In this document: positions 1 through 8,947 of the stretch, piece after piece
Layout of the letters: each line of letters starts with the position of its first letter
Numbering within the stretch: the stretch's first letter is position 1
NCBI GenBank assembly: GCA_014238335.1
Contig: JABABI010000008.1
Location: 34,224-93,923 of the forward strand
DNA from: Fuerstiella sp.
GTDB taxonomy: Bacteria > Planctomycetota > Planctomycetia > Planctomycetales > Planctomycetaceae
DNA length: 59,700 nt
Direction: 5' to 3'
Notes under the pieces: generated by a model
What the model was told of the DNA's origin: nothing
Seen by the model: the letters and a program-made list of their open reading frames with translations, nothing else
Database searches by the model: none
Program-made: the position numbers and the translations under genes

Positions 1-2571
1 CGAATTGCGAAGCTGGAAAGTGAACTGGCAGAACGTGACACAAACCTGGCGGACCACGAAAATGAAATATCAGAAGCCATTGAGAATGGTCGTCAACAGC
101 AAGCGGAAAATCTGGAGGCACGCGAAGCTGAAATCAAAGAACGTGCTGCTGCGGTTCAACAGGCGGCCCATGACCTTGAACAACAAGCCGAACGTCTGCG
201 CGACAGGGAATCGACCGTTGAAGCAAACAACACGTCAAGAGAGCGGGATGTCACAGAACACGAACAGCGGCTGACCGAGCGGGCAGCGGCGCTGGCGGTA
301 CAGAAATCGGCTCTGGAAGACCAACAGTGCCAATTCGCGGCACGGGAAGAAGAACAGACTGAACGGGACATCAAACGCGCCGATGAAGCGGCAAAGGACC
401 GTCAGGAAGATCAGACGCGTGCTTCTGAAAAATTCAACGCGGCTGAGGCGGAGCTGCGGAGTCGGGCCGACGAACTGGCCGCGTGGGAAGCTGAACTCGA
501 TGCTCGCCACGAAGAAACTGCGGAACGCGTGCTCCAACTGAAGCGGCTAACGAGGGCTGACGCAGCCCCTTACGCCCCCGCGACTGATTCAGCTGCGGCC
601 AGTGAAAAGACGGTCGCCGAACTTGAAGAAGCGCAGGAACGTTCAGAAGTGCTGGCATCAGAACGTGATGAACTATCCGCCGCGCTGACCGAACTTCGGG
701 GGGCGTTTCAGACAGAGACAGTTCGGGACGAACTGCCGACTCAACAGCAATCTGAGGCAGAAAAAGAGGCAGGCGGCGATTCCGACCGGCAACAGTTGCA
801 GCAGTTACTCACAGATTGCAGCAACGAACTGCATCAGACACAGCCCCAACTGTCGGACAGTCACAAAGAAGTCGACGACCTTAAGCAGCAGCTGCAGAAC
901 GTTGTCAGCAATTTCGAAAATGAACGCGCAGAATGGCACAACGCTGCCAGCCGCACAACAACAATGCCGGATGAGGACAATGCTACCCAGTCCACGTTGT
1001 CAGAATATGAAGCCATCATTGGCCAGCTTCGAGATGAACTCGAAAACGCCCGGAATGTGTCTGCTGCAAAACATTTTGACAAGCTGACGGACGGCAATGC
1101 GGAATCAGCTGAAGTCGAAGAGCTCCGGCGAGAGCTCGCGGAAAAGGACGGACTGCTGCTGGAGCTTCAGGCACATTTGGGAGAGTCTACCGAAGCACAA
1201 ATAGATGCCGAGCGCATCAGGCTGCAGCATGCCGAGTTAGATGACCGCATCGCTGTGCTTGACCAGCGGGAAGCAGACATTCGCGAGCGGCAGCGCGGAG
1301 TCGAAAACACTGAAGAGGATATCGAGGGGCAGCAGAGACAACTGCTGGAGGCACGTCAGCGACTTGAACTTGCCCGAGCCGAAATACAGATCGCAACGGA
1401 AAATCCGTCTCAGCCGTCGCATGTTGTGCCCCGGAAGCAGCCGTCTGAAGAGTCGAATGCAACCGACACGACGAATACGGATCCAGACGACACCGAAAAC
1501 AACGGGACTCAATCATCACGCCGTTCTGAACTGGCAGAGATGTTTAGTATGGGGAGTGACGAATGGGCCGAATCACCGGCCGTTGAGGCGTCGACTTCGA
1601 ATCCCATTGACGACTATGGTCAGGAAGGATCAGAGGCCGTTTCGCTGAGCTTTGGCAGCTCTGAAGCCGTACTTCTGGAATCGCAGGATGCGGAATCCGA
1701 TTCCCTTGATGATGAATACGCGTCGGCGGACGAATTTGTTGCAGACTATATGGAAGAGCTACTGGCCCGAAACCGCCAGAAGGCAGGCGGCGCATTGCCG
1801 GAAGAGCTGATCCAGGCGTCAAGTTCGTCGGTCACGACAGCTCCGTCGCCGGCGATCGCCCCATCCGTCTCTGCAGACGCTTCAGCAGCGGCCACGGAAC
1901 CGCAGGTAGTACCGGGAACGCGATCTTTCATCGATGCATACATGGCCGGCGATTTCGACAGTCACACGCCAGAGCCTCCGTTGGAGGAAGCACCGGTCGC
2001 CGAATTCGCAGCTTCGACAGGCGCAGAAACGACAGACACCCAAAAATCAAAGGTCGATCTTGATGCACTGCGAAACGACATGAACTCGTTCCGAGCTCTG
2101 TCGACTCAATCCGTTGAAAATGCACTTGCTGTTCACGCTAAGCGAATAGAACAAAGTGGCATTACAACGCGATCCACAATTTTTCTGGTGCTGGCCGTAA
2201 TCTGCGGAGTTATGGTGTTGGCAGTACTGATCAACGTCATTCCTCTTGGTCTGTTTGTCTGGCTGTCCGTTACCGTCGCCGCCATCTCCGGCATCGACCT
2301 GTTTGCCAAGATCTGTTCGGTTAACAGAAAGGTGAAACAGACGGCCGGCAGTCTAGGACGTCACGCCCGATCCGCAGTGCCTGAACAGGTGATCTCCCCG
2401 GAGCGTCTGGAGACACCTCCTCCGTCAGCAGAAGAGCAGTCTGACGGGGTCGACTCAGCCAGTAACGTCACGCCTGACCAGTTTCACGCCCCCGCCGTGA
2501 ATGTAGCGAATGCTGAAGGATCAGAAGATGTGGAAGAATTCGAAGAAGAAGAGAAATACTTCGAACTTTAG
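1..2571 (+). CDS. Coiled-coil protein with C-terminal membrane hairpin (5' partial)
   Basis: The frame is open from the first base, so the gene starts before the window; 856 residues are visible. Roughly the first 440 residues are a charged Glu/Gln/Arg/Ala-rich heptad pattern expected to form a long coiled coil. A Ser/Glu/Asp-rich, probably disordered stretch follows. Two adjacent hydrophobic segments near residues 725-747 and 748-770 (TIFLVLAVICGVMVLAVLI, then LGLFVWLSVTVAAISGI) look like a membrane hairpin, and the last ~85 residues are acidic and polar, ending EEEEKYFEL. This suggests a membrane-tethered scaffold with most of its mass on one side of the membrane. No enzymatic motif is visible and the missing N-terminus may hold a recognisable domain. 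Function unknown; confidence is high for the gene, low for any role. Confidence 0.85.
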   Translation, partial: RIAKLESELAERDTNLADHENEISEAIENGRQQQAENLEAREAEIKERAAAVQQAAHDLEQQAERLRDRESTVEANNTSRERDVTEHEQRLTERAAALAVQKSALEDQQCQFAAREEEQTERDIKRADEAAKDRQEDQTRASEKFNAAEAELRSRADELAAWEAELDARHEETAERVLQLKRLTRADAAPYAPATDSAAASEKTVAELEEAQERSEVLASERDELSAALTELRGAFQTETVRDELPTQQQSEAEKEAGGDSDRQQLQQLLTDCSNELHQTQPQLSDSHKEVDDLKQQLQNVVSNFENERAEWHNAASRTTTMPDEDNATQSTLSEYEAIIGQLRDELENARNVSAAKHFDKLTDGNAESAEVEELRRELAEKDGLLLELQAHLGESTEAQIDAERIRLQHAELDDRIAVLDQREADIRERQRGVENTEEDIEGQQRQLLEARQRLELARAEIQIATENPSQPSHVVPRKQPSEESNATDTTNTDPDDTENNGTQSSRRSELAEMFSMGSDEWAESPAVEASTSNPIDDYGQEGSEAVSLSFGSSEAVLLESQDAESDSLDDEYASADEFVADYMEELLARNRQKAGGALPEELIQASSSSVTTAPSPAIAPSVSADASAAATEPQVVPGTRSFIDAYMAGDFDSHTPEPPLEEAPVAEFAASTGAETTDTQKSKVDLDALRNDMNSFRALSTQSVENALAVHAKRIEQSGITTRSTIFLVLAVICGVMVLAVLINVIPLGLFVWLSVTVAAISGIDLFAKICSVNRKVKQTAGSLGRHARSAVPEQVISPERLETPPPSAEEQSDGVDSASNVTPDQFHAPAVNVANAEGSEDVEEFEEEEKYFEL

Positions 2572-2619
2572 TCCAGCACGACGACCTGTCAGGTGCAACG
2601 TAGCATACATCATCGTTGC

Positions 2620-2653
2620 AACCGCTTGGCCGAGGCAACCGCTTGGCCGAGGC
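2620..2653. repeat. 17-bp tandem direct repeat (two copies)
   Basis: The 17-bp unit AACCGCTTGGCCGAGGC occurs twice head to tail (2620-2636 and 2637-2653) in the 278-bp gap between the coiled-coil gene and the next gene. Each unit contains the palindromic core TTGGCCGA. It may be a slippage product or a doubled binding site; nothing else in the gap is recognisable. Confidence 0.8.
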
Positions 2654-2849
2654 AAACGTATTGCCGTCTTCCCTTCGCTTTGTGACGTTTCGCCAACGGT
2701 ACTCATCTGATCCTCGTACGCTACTCAGTGGGGTCGTGCGCGCCGAATGGCTTTCGATTCCATAAGAGTAGTTCAGGAAATGAGTTACGTCAGCACCAAC
2801 TGCCGGCAACGAACGGGCAGTCTGATTCTGCGTTGTTGAGGAAGAAAGC

Positions 2850-5800
2850 GTGAGCAATTCTCAGGACCAAGGTGGCGAAACCCCGCCCGATGAATCGCAA
2901 GACGACGGTACCCCACAGGGGACGCCTGCAGAAGGCCGGATTTCAGAAGGCGGGAATGAGGCCGCCGACGGTGCAGACAAAGCATCCGTCGACAGTGAAG
3001 CACCGCCCGAGGCCGCAGAGTCCGGCTCGCCGGATCAGACACCGGATTTTGACGACGAGTTACCTGAAGAAGAAGAACTAACTCCGGAACTGGTTGAAGA
3101 AGAAGCCATCCGTGGCGACTACATGCTGCGCTGGGCGGCCATTTTCCTGGCCGTGTTGTTCGGATTCAGCCAGATGGCCGACACGCGAACGCTGGTTCAC
3201 ATCCGTTCCGGTGATCAGATGATGCAGTCGGGATATCTGCCATCGACGAATGACGCACTGTCATACTCACTTGACGGCCAGTCTGTGGCGACACCGGCCT
3301 GGGCCTTCGACCATCTGGTCAGCTACGTCTATTCGGTTGGCGGTGCAAACGGACTCACTGTTTTCAAAGCTCTGCTTGCGGGCGTGGTTGCATACGTGCT
3401 GTCCCTGATCTCTGTAAGTGGTATGCCAACCTGGTGGAGTTCCATCTGCTGTGTCCTGGCGGTTGCCGCCTGTTCAATCGACTTTCAGCCCGTGACTGAC
3501 ATTGTGACACTGGTCGGCATGGCCTTGATTCTGCTTCACCTGCACCGTTACGGCGAAGGACGTGCGACTGGCATTCTCTGGAAACTACCAGTGCTCTTTG
3601 CTGTCTGGGCAAACTTCGATTCGCATACCTACATCGGAATCTTTGCCGTTGTGCTTTTTGCAGCCGGGCTGCAGCTCAGCAAGGCCCTTTGTGAACGCGA
3701 CGGGAAGGCGCCGGGTGTGTCTCCGGCACCGCTGTGGAAAGCAGCGGGACTGTCAGTATTAGCGTTGCTGTTGACCCCTGCCCCCATCGCAAGTCTGACA
3801 TCGGTCATCACCACGTACACTGTCGAGTATCCGTCAATGGCAGCGATGAGGCCGCTGACAGATTCCGGCGGTCATGCTCTGTCCGCGTCTGTGCTGCTGG
3901 ACGGCCGAACAGAGTATTTTCCGCTTTGGGTTCCCGAGGTTTTGGAAGGTTTCGAATTTGCATACGTCACCGGACTCGCGATGCTGATCATTGCGGTCGT
4001 GGTCATCATTATCGCCAGAAGTCGAGAAGACGTCCCCTGGGTCATAACGTTAATCGGTTTTTCGCTTGCCGCTCTGCTCGCCGTTCACGAACTCCCGGCG
4101 GCGGCACTGGTGGCGGCCGTGGCGGCCGGGACATCAGCACAGCGCTGGTACGCTCGATCGTTTCGTCAGGAATACACAGTTGATCCCAGGGAAGTGCTGT
4201 TTTCACGTGGCGGCCGCGCAGTGACTGTTTTTGCCATGGCCTTTCTGGCATTCTTCACGGTCGCGGATCGGCTGCCGACTCGAAGCCCCGTGGGTCTGGG
4301 ATTTGAGGCAGATCTCCAAACGACCATGGACACGCTGGGACAGCAACTTGCCGAACTGCCCGCACAATCGCGAGTGTTTCACACCCGGATGAATCAGGGG
4401 GACCTTTTGATCTGGCACGGGTATCAGAGCTTCATCGATAGTCGAGTACGTCCGTTTGGTAACTACAGTAACCATGAGTCATCGGTTTACAGGTTTGACA
4501 GTTTGCGACGCAGTCTGCTGAAGAATCCCGAACCGGAACCATTAATGGACAGTGGCACTGACGGTACAACGGAGCCGTCACCCGAAAACGAACTTGTAAA
4601 CCCCGAATGGAGTAAAGAGTATGACGCACTAGGTTTGACACACGTCATGCTACGTCTGTCACCCCCGGGCCCACCGGCCTACAGCACGACCATGGCGTTT
4701 GTGCGAAGTCCAAACTGGACGCTCACAGAACGAGGGCCATCGGCCGCTTTTTTCCAGAAAGCATCGGCCGATGTGGTTCCGATGGATCTGCAAAAACTCG
4801 TGTTCACCAGTGCCGACATACCTGACGTGGAACGATTTGATTTTGCTCGACAGAGTGACTTCTACAGCAAGTATGTGTACGCCACACGCCATACACTCAG
4901 CGGCCCGCTGCGGGATGCGCAACACGCCTTTGTCATGAACAGCCAGACGTCGGCGCAGTTGGTGTACAACAACGCCGTGGCCCATTCAAACGCCCCGGAC
5001 GATGCGGTGTACACAAACGCAATCGGCGACGCGCTCGCTGGCCCGCTGCTGGCCATTCGCAATGCCAACGCTTCGCTGCTTGCAGACCCACAGAACGCGG
5101 ATGCCTACAAACTGCTGGGGCTTGCCTACATGCAACTTGATGGCTTCGAGCAGGCTATCTCAGGTGCTTTGGGTGGCGTGAATGCAGCGACCATGAGATA
5201 TATGCAGGCCGTCATGGCACTGCGGCAGGCGCTGGTGCTTGAGCCTGAATCTGTGGATCTGTGGAGGGCGCTGATGGAGCTTTATCAGGGACGCAATCGA
5301 ACGGGGTTGGCGCTCGAATGCATCGAAGAATTCCTGGCGCTGGAGGAGGACCGTTTGCTGAAGGACCCGAATGCGGAGGAGAGTCTGCGACAGCTATACG
5401 AAACGCGAAGAGCGTGGCAGGAGCAGAAGGACACAATTCAACAGGGACTGGACGACCTGCTGGCACAACAGCCTCCTGACGATCTTCAGGAACAGGCCAT
5501 GCAAAAGCTGACGATCATAGAACAGCTGTACCAGGACGGGCATCTGCGTTTAGCGCTCAATCTGGCAGACGACAATATCGATCTGCTCAGAACCAATCCA
5601 CGTGCCGAGATGCTGCGAGGACAAATGCTCCTGGAGACAGGCGAGCTGGAAGATGGCTTCGAGGTATTGAATCAACTCGTTGCGATCATCCGGGAAAATC
5701 AACAGCGGCCTGAGTTCGCAGGCCTGCAGTGGCACACACCTGTAGCACTGAGCCAGCTTGCCAAAGGAGCATATCCTTCTGCAATCGATGCATGGAGAGA

Positions 5801-6329
5801 CAAACTTGATGTTTATATGCAGTTCGGTACCAGCCCGGAAATCAGCCGATCGCTGCTGCAGACACTGCCACTCGTGCCCGCTGCCGAAACTCGAATCGGA
5901 GCTGCGGTACCGCATTGGCCGTTGTCGCATCTGGCCAATAGTCAAATGCCGATGACGGCGCTTCCGGGCGGACAGGTTGAACCGCGGTTCATGATGGCGA
6001 TGGCCGGCTTGGAATCCGGCAGCATCGCAAACGCCAGATTCCTGCTGCAGTCACTGATCAGCGAAGGAGGAGAAAACCGATTCCGTCCTCTTGCTGAGAT
6101 TTATCTCCGCCTGGTCAGCGACGACGCAGCCACTCTGATTGCCGATGCACGTGCAGATCTCTGGGAAGATTTCGTGTTTCCGGAAGTGCCTCCGACCACA
6201 GAGTCCGATAGCAGTCCGCAGCCCGCCGGTGAGAAGCCTGACGCAGAACCGCCGACCGATCCGCCAGCACCTGACTCAGCCACGCCTGAGATCAAAACGC
6301 CTGCGGAACAAACAGACAATAATCGATGA
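2850..6329 (+). CDS. GT-C-like polytopic membrane protein with TPR domain
   Basis: 1159 residues from a GTG start, with GAGGAAG a few bases upstream. Residues 1-90 are acidic and disordered. From about residue 92 (MLRWAAIFLAVLFGF) to about 470 there are some nine to ten hydrophobic segments. The first large loop reads HIRSGDQMMQSGYLPSTNDA and is followed by a segment around WAFDHLVSYVYSVGGANGL; this is the pattern of bacterial GT-C-type (oligosaccharyl- or mannosyl-transferase-like) membrane proteins, where that loop carries catalytic acids. About residues 480-740 are extracytoplasmic, and from about 760 TPR-like helices follow (LLGLAYMQLDGFEQAI, LRQALVLEPESVDLWRALMELYQ). The tail is Pro/Glu/Asp-rich. 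It probably acts in envelope glycan or lipid assembly, which is inference. It overlaps gpsA by 4 nt, implying co-transcription and translational coupling. It could instead be a non-enzymatic scaffold. Confidence 0.8.
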   Translation: MSNSQDQGGETPPDESQDDGTPQGTPAEGRISEGGNEAADGADKASVDSEAPPEAAESGSPDQTPDFDDELPEEEELTPELVEEEAIRGDYMLRWAAIFLAVLFGFSQMADTRTLVHIRSGDQMMQSGYLPSTNDALSYSLDGQSVATPAWAFDHLVSYVYSVGGANGLTVFKALLAGVVAYVLSLISVSGMPTWWSSICCVLAVAACSIDFQPVTDIVTLVGMALILLHLHRYGEGRATGILWKLPVLFAVWANFDSHTYIGIFAVVLFAAGLQLSKALCERDGKAPGVSPAPLWKAAGLSVLALLLTPAPIASLTSVITTYTVEYPSMAAMRPLTDSGGHALSASVLLDGRTEYFPLWVPEVLEGFEFAYVTGLAMLIIAVVVIIIARSREDVPWVITLIGFSLAALLAVHELPAAALVAAVAAGTSAQRWYARSFRQEYTVDPREVLFSRGGRAVTVFAMAFLAFFTVADRLPTRSPVGLGFEADLQTTMDTLGQQLAELPAQSRVFHTRMNQGDLLIWHGYQSFIDSRVRPFGNYSNHESSVYRFDSLRRSLLKNPEPEPLMDSGTDGTTEPSPENELVNPEWSKEYDALGLTHVMLRLSPPGPPAYSTTMAFVRSPNWTLTERGPSAAFFQKASADVVPMDLQKLVFTSADIPDVERFDFARQSDFYSKYVYATRHTLSGPLRDAQHAFVMNSQTSAQLVYNNAVAHSNAPDDAVYTNAIGDALAGPLLAIRNANASLLADPQNADAYKLLGLAYMQLDGFEQAISGALGGVNAATMRYMQAVMALRQALVLEPESVDLWRALMELYQGRNRTGLALECIEEFLALEEDRLLKDPNAEESLRQLYETRRAWQEQKDTIQQGLDDLLAQQPPDDLQEQAMQKLTIIEQLYQDGHLRLALNLADDNIDLLRTNPRAEMLRGQMLLETGELEDGFEVLNQLVAIIRENQQRPEFAGLQWHTPVALSQLAKGAYPSAIDAWRDKLDVYMQFGTSPEISRSLLQTLPLVPAAETRIGAAVPHWPLSHLANSQMPMTALPGGQVEPRFMMAMAGLESGSIANARFLLQSLISEGGENRFRPLAEIYLRLVSDDAATLIADARADLWEDFVFPEVPPTTESDSSPQPAGEKPDAEPPTDPPAPDSATPEIKTPAEQTDNNR

Positions 6330-7345
6330 ACAAGGATACCTCGCAGCCACCAACAACGTCGATCTGTGTCCTTGGCGGCGGCGCTATGGGGACGGCGAGT
6401 GCCATCCTGCTCTCAGAGAAAACCACGAACGCCGTTCGCCTGTGGGTTCGCAATCCGGTCTTCGCCAGTCACATTTGCGAAACGCGTGTGAATACTCGAC
6501 TACTGCCAGGCATCAGGATCCCGCAATGCGTGGACGTAACGTCCGATGCACAGCATGCGGTCGCAGAAGCCGACATTGTCGTGGTGTGCGTGCCGACGCG
6601 GGGAATTCGTGACTCACTCAGGAGTCTACCTGAGCATATTCCCGAGTCAGCTCTGATGGTCAGTGCTGTGAAGGGTATAGAAGTGGAGACGTTGGTTCGC
6701 CCCAGCGAAATTATTCAGGAACTGCTTGGCAGCCGATCCGTCGTTGCTTTGGGAGGTCCGTGCCACGCAGAAGAAGCGGCGATTGGGAAACCCGCCACGG
6801 TGGTCGCTGCGTCTGAAGACGCCGCCGCCGCCGAGATCGTGCAACATACGTTTTCTAATCGTCATTTCCGAGTCTACTCCAGTCCCGACCTGCGAGGGGT
6901 GGAGCTGGCCGGGGCCTTAAAAAACGTCATCGCGATTGCGGCGGGAATCGGCGATGGCCTCGATTTTGGCGACAACGCCAAGTCCGCCCTGATTACTCGC
7001 GGCCTGGCGGAAATGGTTCGTTTCGGCACGGCCATGGACGTAAATGCCCAAACGTTCTATGGCTTGGCCGGAATAGGCGACCTGATTGCGACCTGTGGAA
7101 GTCGACACAGTCGCAACCGGCGGGTCGGAGAACAGCTTGGTCGCGGAAGCACGCTGACAGAAATACAGAATTCCATGCAGGCCGTCGCTGAAGGCGTCTA
7201 TACGGTAAACAGCATTTGTGCGATTGCAGCGCAGCAGAACATTGACATGCCCATCGCCTGCGCGGTCCACGACGTGCTGTTTGGAGGCAAGTCCCCCAAA
7301 CTGGCCACTGAAGAGCTGATGCAGCGACCATTAAAGCAGGAATGA
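6326..7345 (+). CDS. gpsA: Glycerol-3-phosphate dehydrogenase [NAD(P)+]
   Basis: Makes sn-glycerol 3-phosphate from dihydroxyacetone phosphate with NAD(P)H, the entry step of phospholipid synthesis in the cytoplasm. The 339-residue length is typical of GpsA. The N-terminal Rossmann motif GGGAMGTA (about residues 13-20) binds the nucleotide; ALGGPCHAEE, the catalytic-lysine region GALKNVIAIAAGIGDGL and the C-terminal signature AGIGDLIATCGSRHSRNR are all present. ATG lies inside the ATGA overlap with the upstream membrane-protein gene. The next gene runs convergently. Identification is secure. Confidence 0.97.
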   Translation: MNKDTSQPPTTSICVLGGGAMGTASAILLSEKTTNAVRLWVRNPVFASHICETRVNTRLLPGIRIPQCVDVTSDAQHAVAEADIVVVCVPTRGIRDSLRSLPEHIPESALMVSAVKGIEVETLVRPSEIIQELLGSRSVVALGGPCHAEEAAIGKPATVVAASEDAAAAEIVQHTFSNRHFRVYSSPDLRGVELAGALKNVIAIAAGIGDGLDFGDNAKSALITRGLAEMVRFGTAMDVNAQTFYGLAGIGDLIATCGSRHSRNRRVGEQLGRGSTLTEIQNSMQAVAEGVYTVNSICAIAAQQNIDMPIACAVHDVLFGGKSPKLATEELMQRPLKQE

Positions 7346-7427
7346 AGCAGCAGCGATGCGTTCCTTCAGACCGTAATCCGACGACTCGCAACATGCGCAC
7401 AAAGCTGCTCAAGTTACGATGGATTGA

Positions 7428-8813
7428 CTACTCTGGAAAAGGCAGCTGAGCCTTACCGGATTTCACGGGTTTCGTTTCCCCGTTCAGGGCGGCTGAGATG
7501 CTGTCGGCCTTCTTCAGGTCAGCGTCCGCCAACTTACCCTTCCCTTCCGCACGGCGTGCCGTTGCGCGTTTCCGGTAGGCGTCGGCCACTGTCTGATCGA
7601 ACCGATGCGCCGCTTCAAAGTCTTCGATGGCCTGATCGTAATTGGCCAGCGTGAACCATGCGTCTCCCCGAATGGAGAAAGCCGTTGAATTGGGTTTCGC
7701 GATCAGCGACTCATCGCAGTCCGCAATGGCCTTGCCCGCATCACCCAGTTTCATCCATGCTAATGCCCTGCCCGACAGCGCTTCGTAATCAGCTGGATTC
7801 AGCGTCAACGCGCGGGAATAGTCCTCCACAGCCACATTGAATTCAGAACCTTCCACCAGATGGCTCGCCCGTGCAATCCATCTGCTGGAGACATTGGGTT
7901 GGCTCAATGCCTGTTGAGTCAACTGCTTCAGCCTGGTCAGCCACCCGATTCTCTCTGCGTCCGATCCGGCCTCGGCGTATCGCCCTGCCCTCTTCAGCGC
8001 TTCCCGTCTGTGTTCGAGCCATCGAATGTCATTCGGTGCCACACGATTTGCCTGGCTGAATGCGTCTACCGCGAGGGCATATTCGTGCTGTTGCATGTAG
8101 ACCAGACCACAGTTGTTCCACGCCGTTGCATAGCCGGGCATCAACTCAACCGTGAGTTTCAGATCAGACAGGGCTTCCGACAGTTGCCCCATCTTGAATC
8201 TCGTAAAACCTCTATTGTTCAGCGCATCTGCATACTCGGAATCGATCATCGCGGCCTTGTCAAAATCAGCCAGTGCCGCTTCATAGTCCTGGTTGGCAAG
8301 ATGGACCAGTCCTCGATTGTTCCACGCTGCGGAAAACTGGGGATTGAGCTGCAACGCCTTGTCGAAATCCGCCACTGCTTCCTTCTGCAAGCCTCGAGAC
8401 ATCAGAAAGTAACCACGAATGTTGCGAAGCTCAGCGTTCTGGGGCTCGTTGCGAATGGCAAGAGCCAGGTCCGCGCGAGCATTGGCGTATTCGCCCACCA
8501 GCGTATAGATATCTCCCCGCAAACGAAACAGCCGCGAATCACCGGGATCAATTCCAATCGCCTGGCTGACTGCCTCTATGGCAGACGCAGAGTGGCCATC
8601 TCGCGCGGCCTGCCGGGCTTTCTGAAACAGTTGTTCAACGACTGGATTTGTCACACTGTCGGACAGATCAGGCGCAGCAACCGGTTTCGAGGTATCTACA
8701 CGTGAAGGACCGTTTATGGCGAGAGGGACGCCAGCGACAGGTGCAGATGTGTCTGAGCCGCCACCGCAGCCCAGGGCCAACATGACAAGGCACAGCCAAA
8801 CATAGTTTCGCAT
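7428..8813 (-). CDS. TPR lipoprotein
   Basis: 461 residues. The chosen ATG (MRNYVWLCLVMLALGCGGG) has GGAG nine bases upstream and gives a short lipoprotein signal with lipobox LALGC, so the mature protein should be lipid-anchored in the envelope. An ATG five codons upstream (8828) lacks a ribosome-binding site. The rest is a series of TPR units of about 34 residues, for example AWNNRGLVHLANQDYEAALADFDKA and ALNNRGFTRFKMGQLSEALSDL, in two blocks (about residues 55-270 and 310-430) separated by a charged helix. It is the last gene of the pilM-like operon, 134 bp after the preceding stop. TPR lipoproteins such as PilF/PilW support pilus assembly elsewhere, so a similar helper role is plausible but inferred from context. 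A C-terminal Lys-rich tail follows the last repeat. Confidence 0.88.
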   Translation of the reverse strand: MRNYVWLCLVMLALGCGGGSDTSAPVAGVPLAINGPSRVDTSKPVAAPDLSDSVTNPVVEQLFQKARQAARDGHSASAIEAVSQAIGIDPGDSRLFRLRGDIYTLVGEYANARADLALAIRNEPQNAELRNIRGYFLMSRGLQKEAVADFDKALQLNPQFSAAWNNRGLVHLANQDYEAALADFDKAAMIDSEYADALNNRGFTRFKMGQLSEALSDLKLTVELMPGYATAWNNCGLVYMQQHEYALAVDAFSQANRVAPNDIRWLEHRREALKRAGRYAEAGSDAERIGWLTRLKQLTQQALSQPNVSSRWIARASHLVEGSEFNVAVEDYSRALTLNPADYEALSGRALAWMKLGDAGKAIADCDESLIAKPNSTAFSIRGDAWFTLANYDQAIEDFEAAHRFDQTVADAYRKRATARRAEGKGKLADADLKKADSISAALNGETKPVKSGKAQLPFPE

Positions 8814-8947
8814 CGTTGTTCGCTCCATCGAACAGCGTAAAACAAGCTCAGACCCTGGCAGGCAGAGCCAGTGAACCTGAGCTTGTAGTTGCGTATAAGT
8901 TTGGTGTCAACTGCGGTTGCGGTCCTGAAAAGAAACCACCGCTGTAA

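Noticed and set aside
7860..8705. 281-codon plus-strand frame opposite the TPR lipoprotein
   Set aside because: The opposite strand encodes clear TPRs and a lipobox; this frame has no recognisable sequence.
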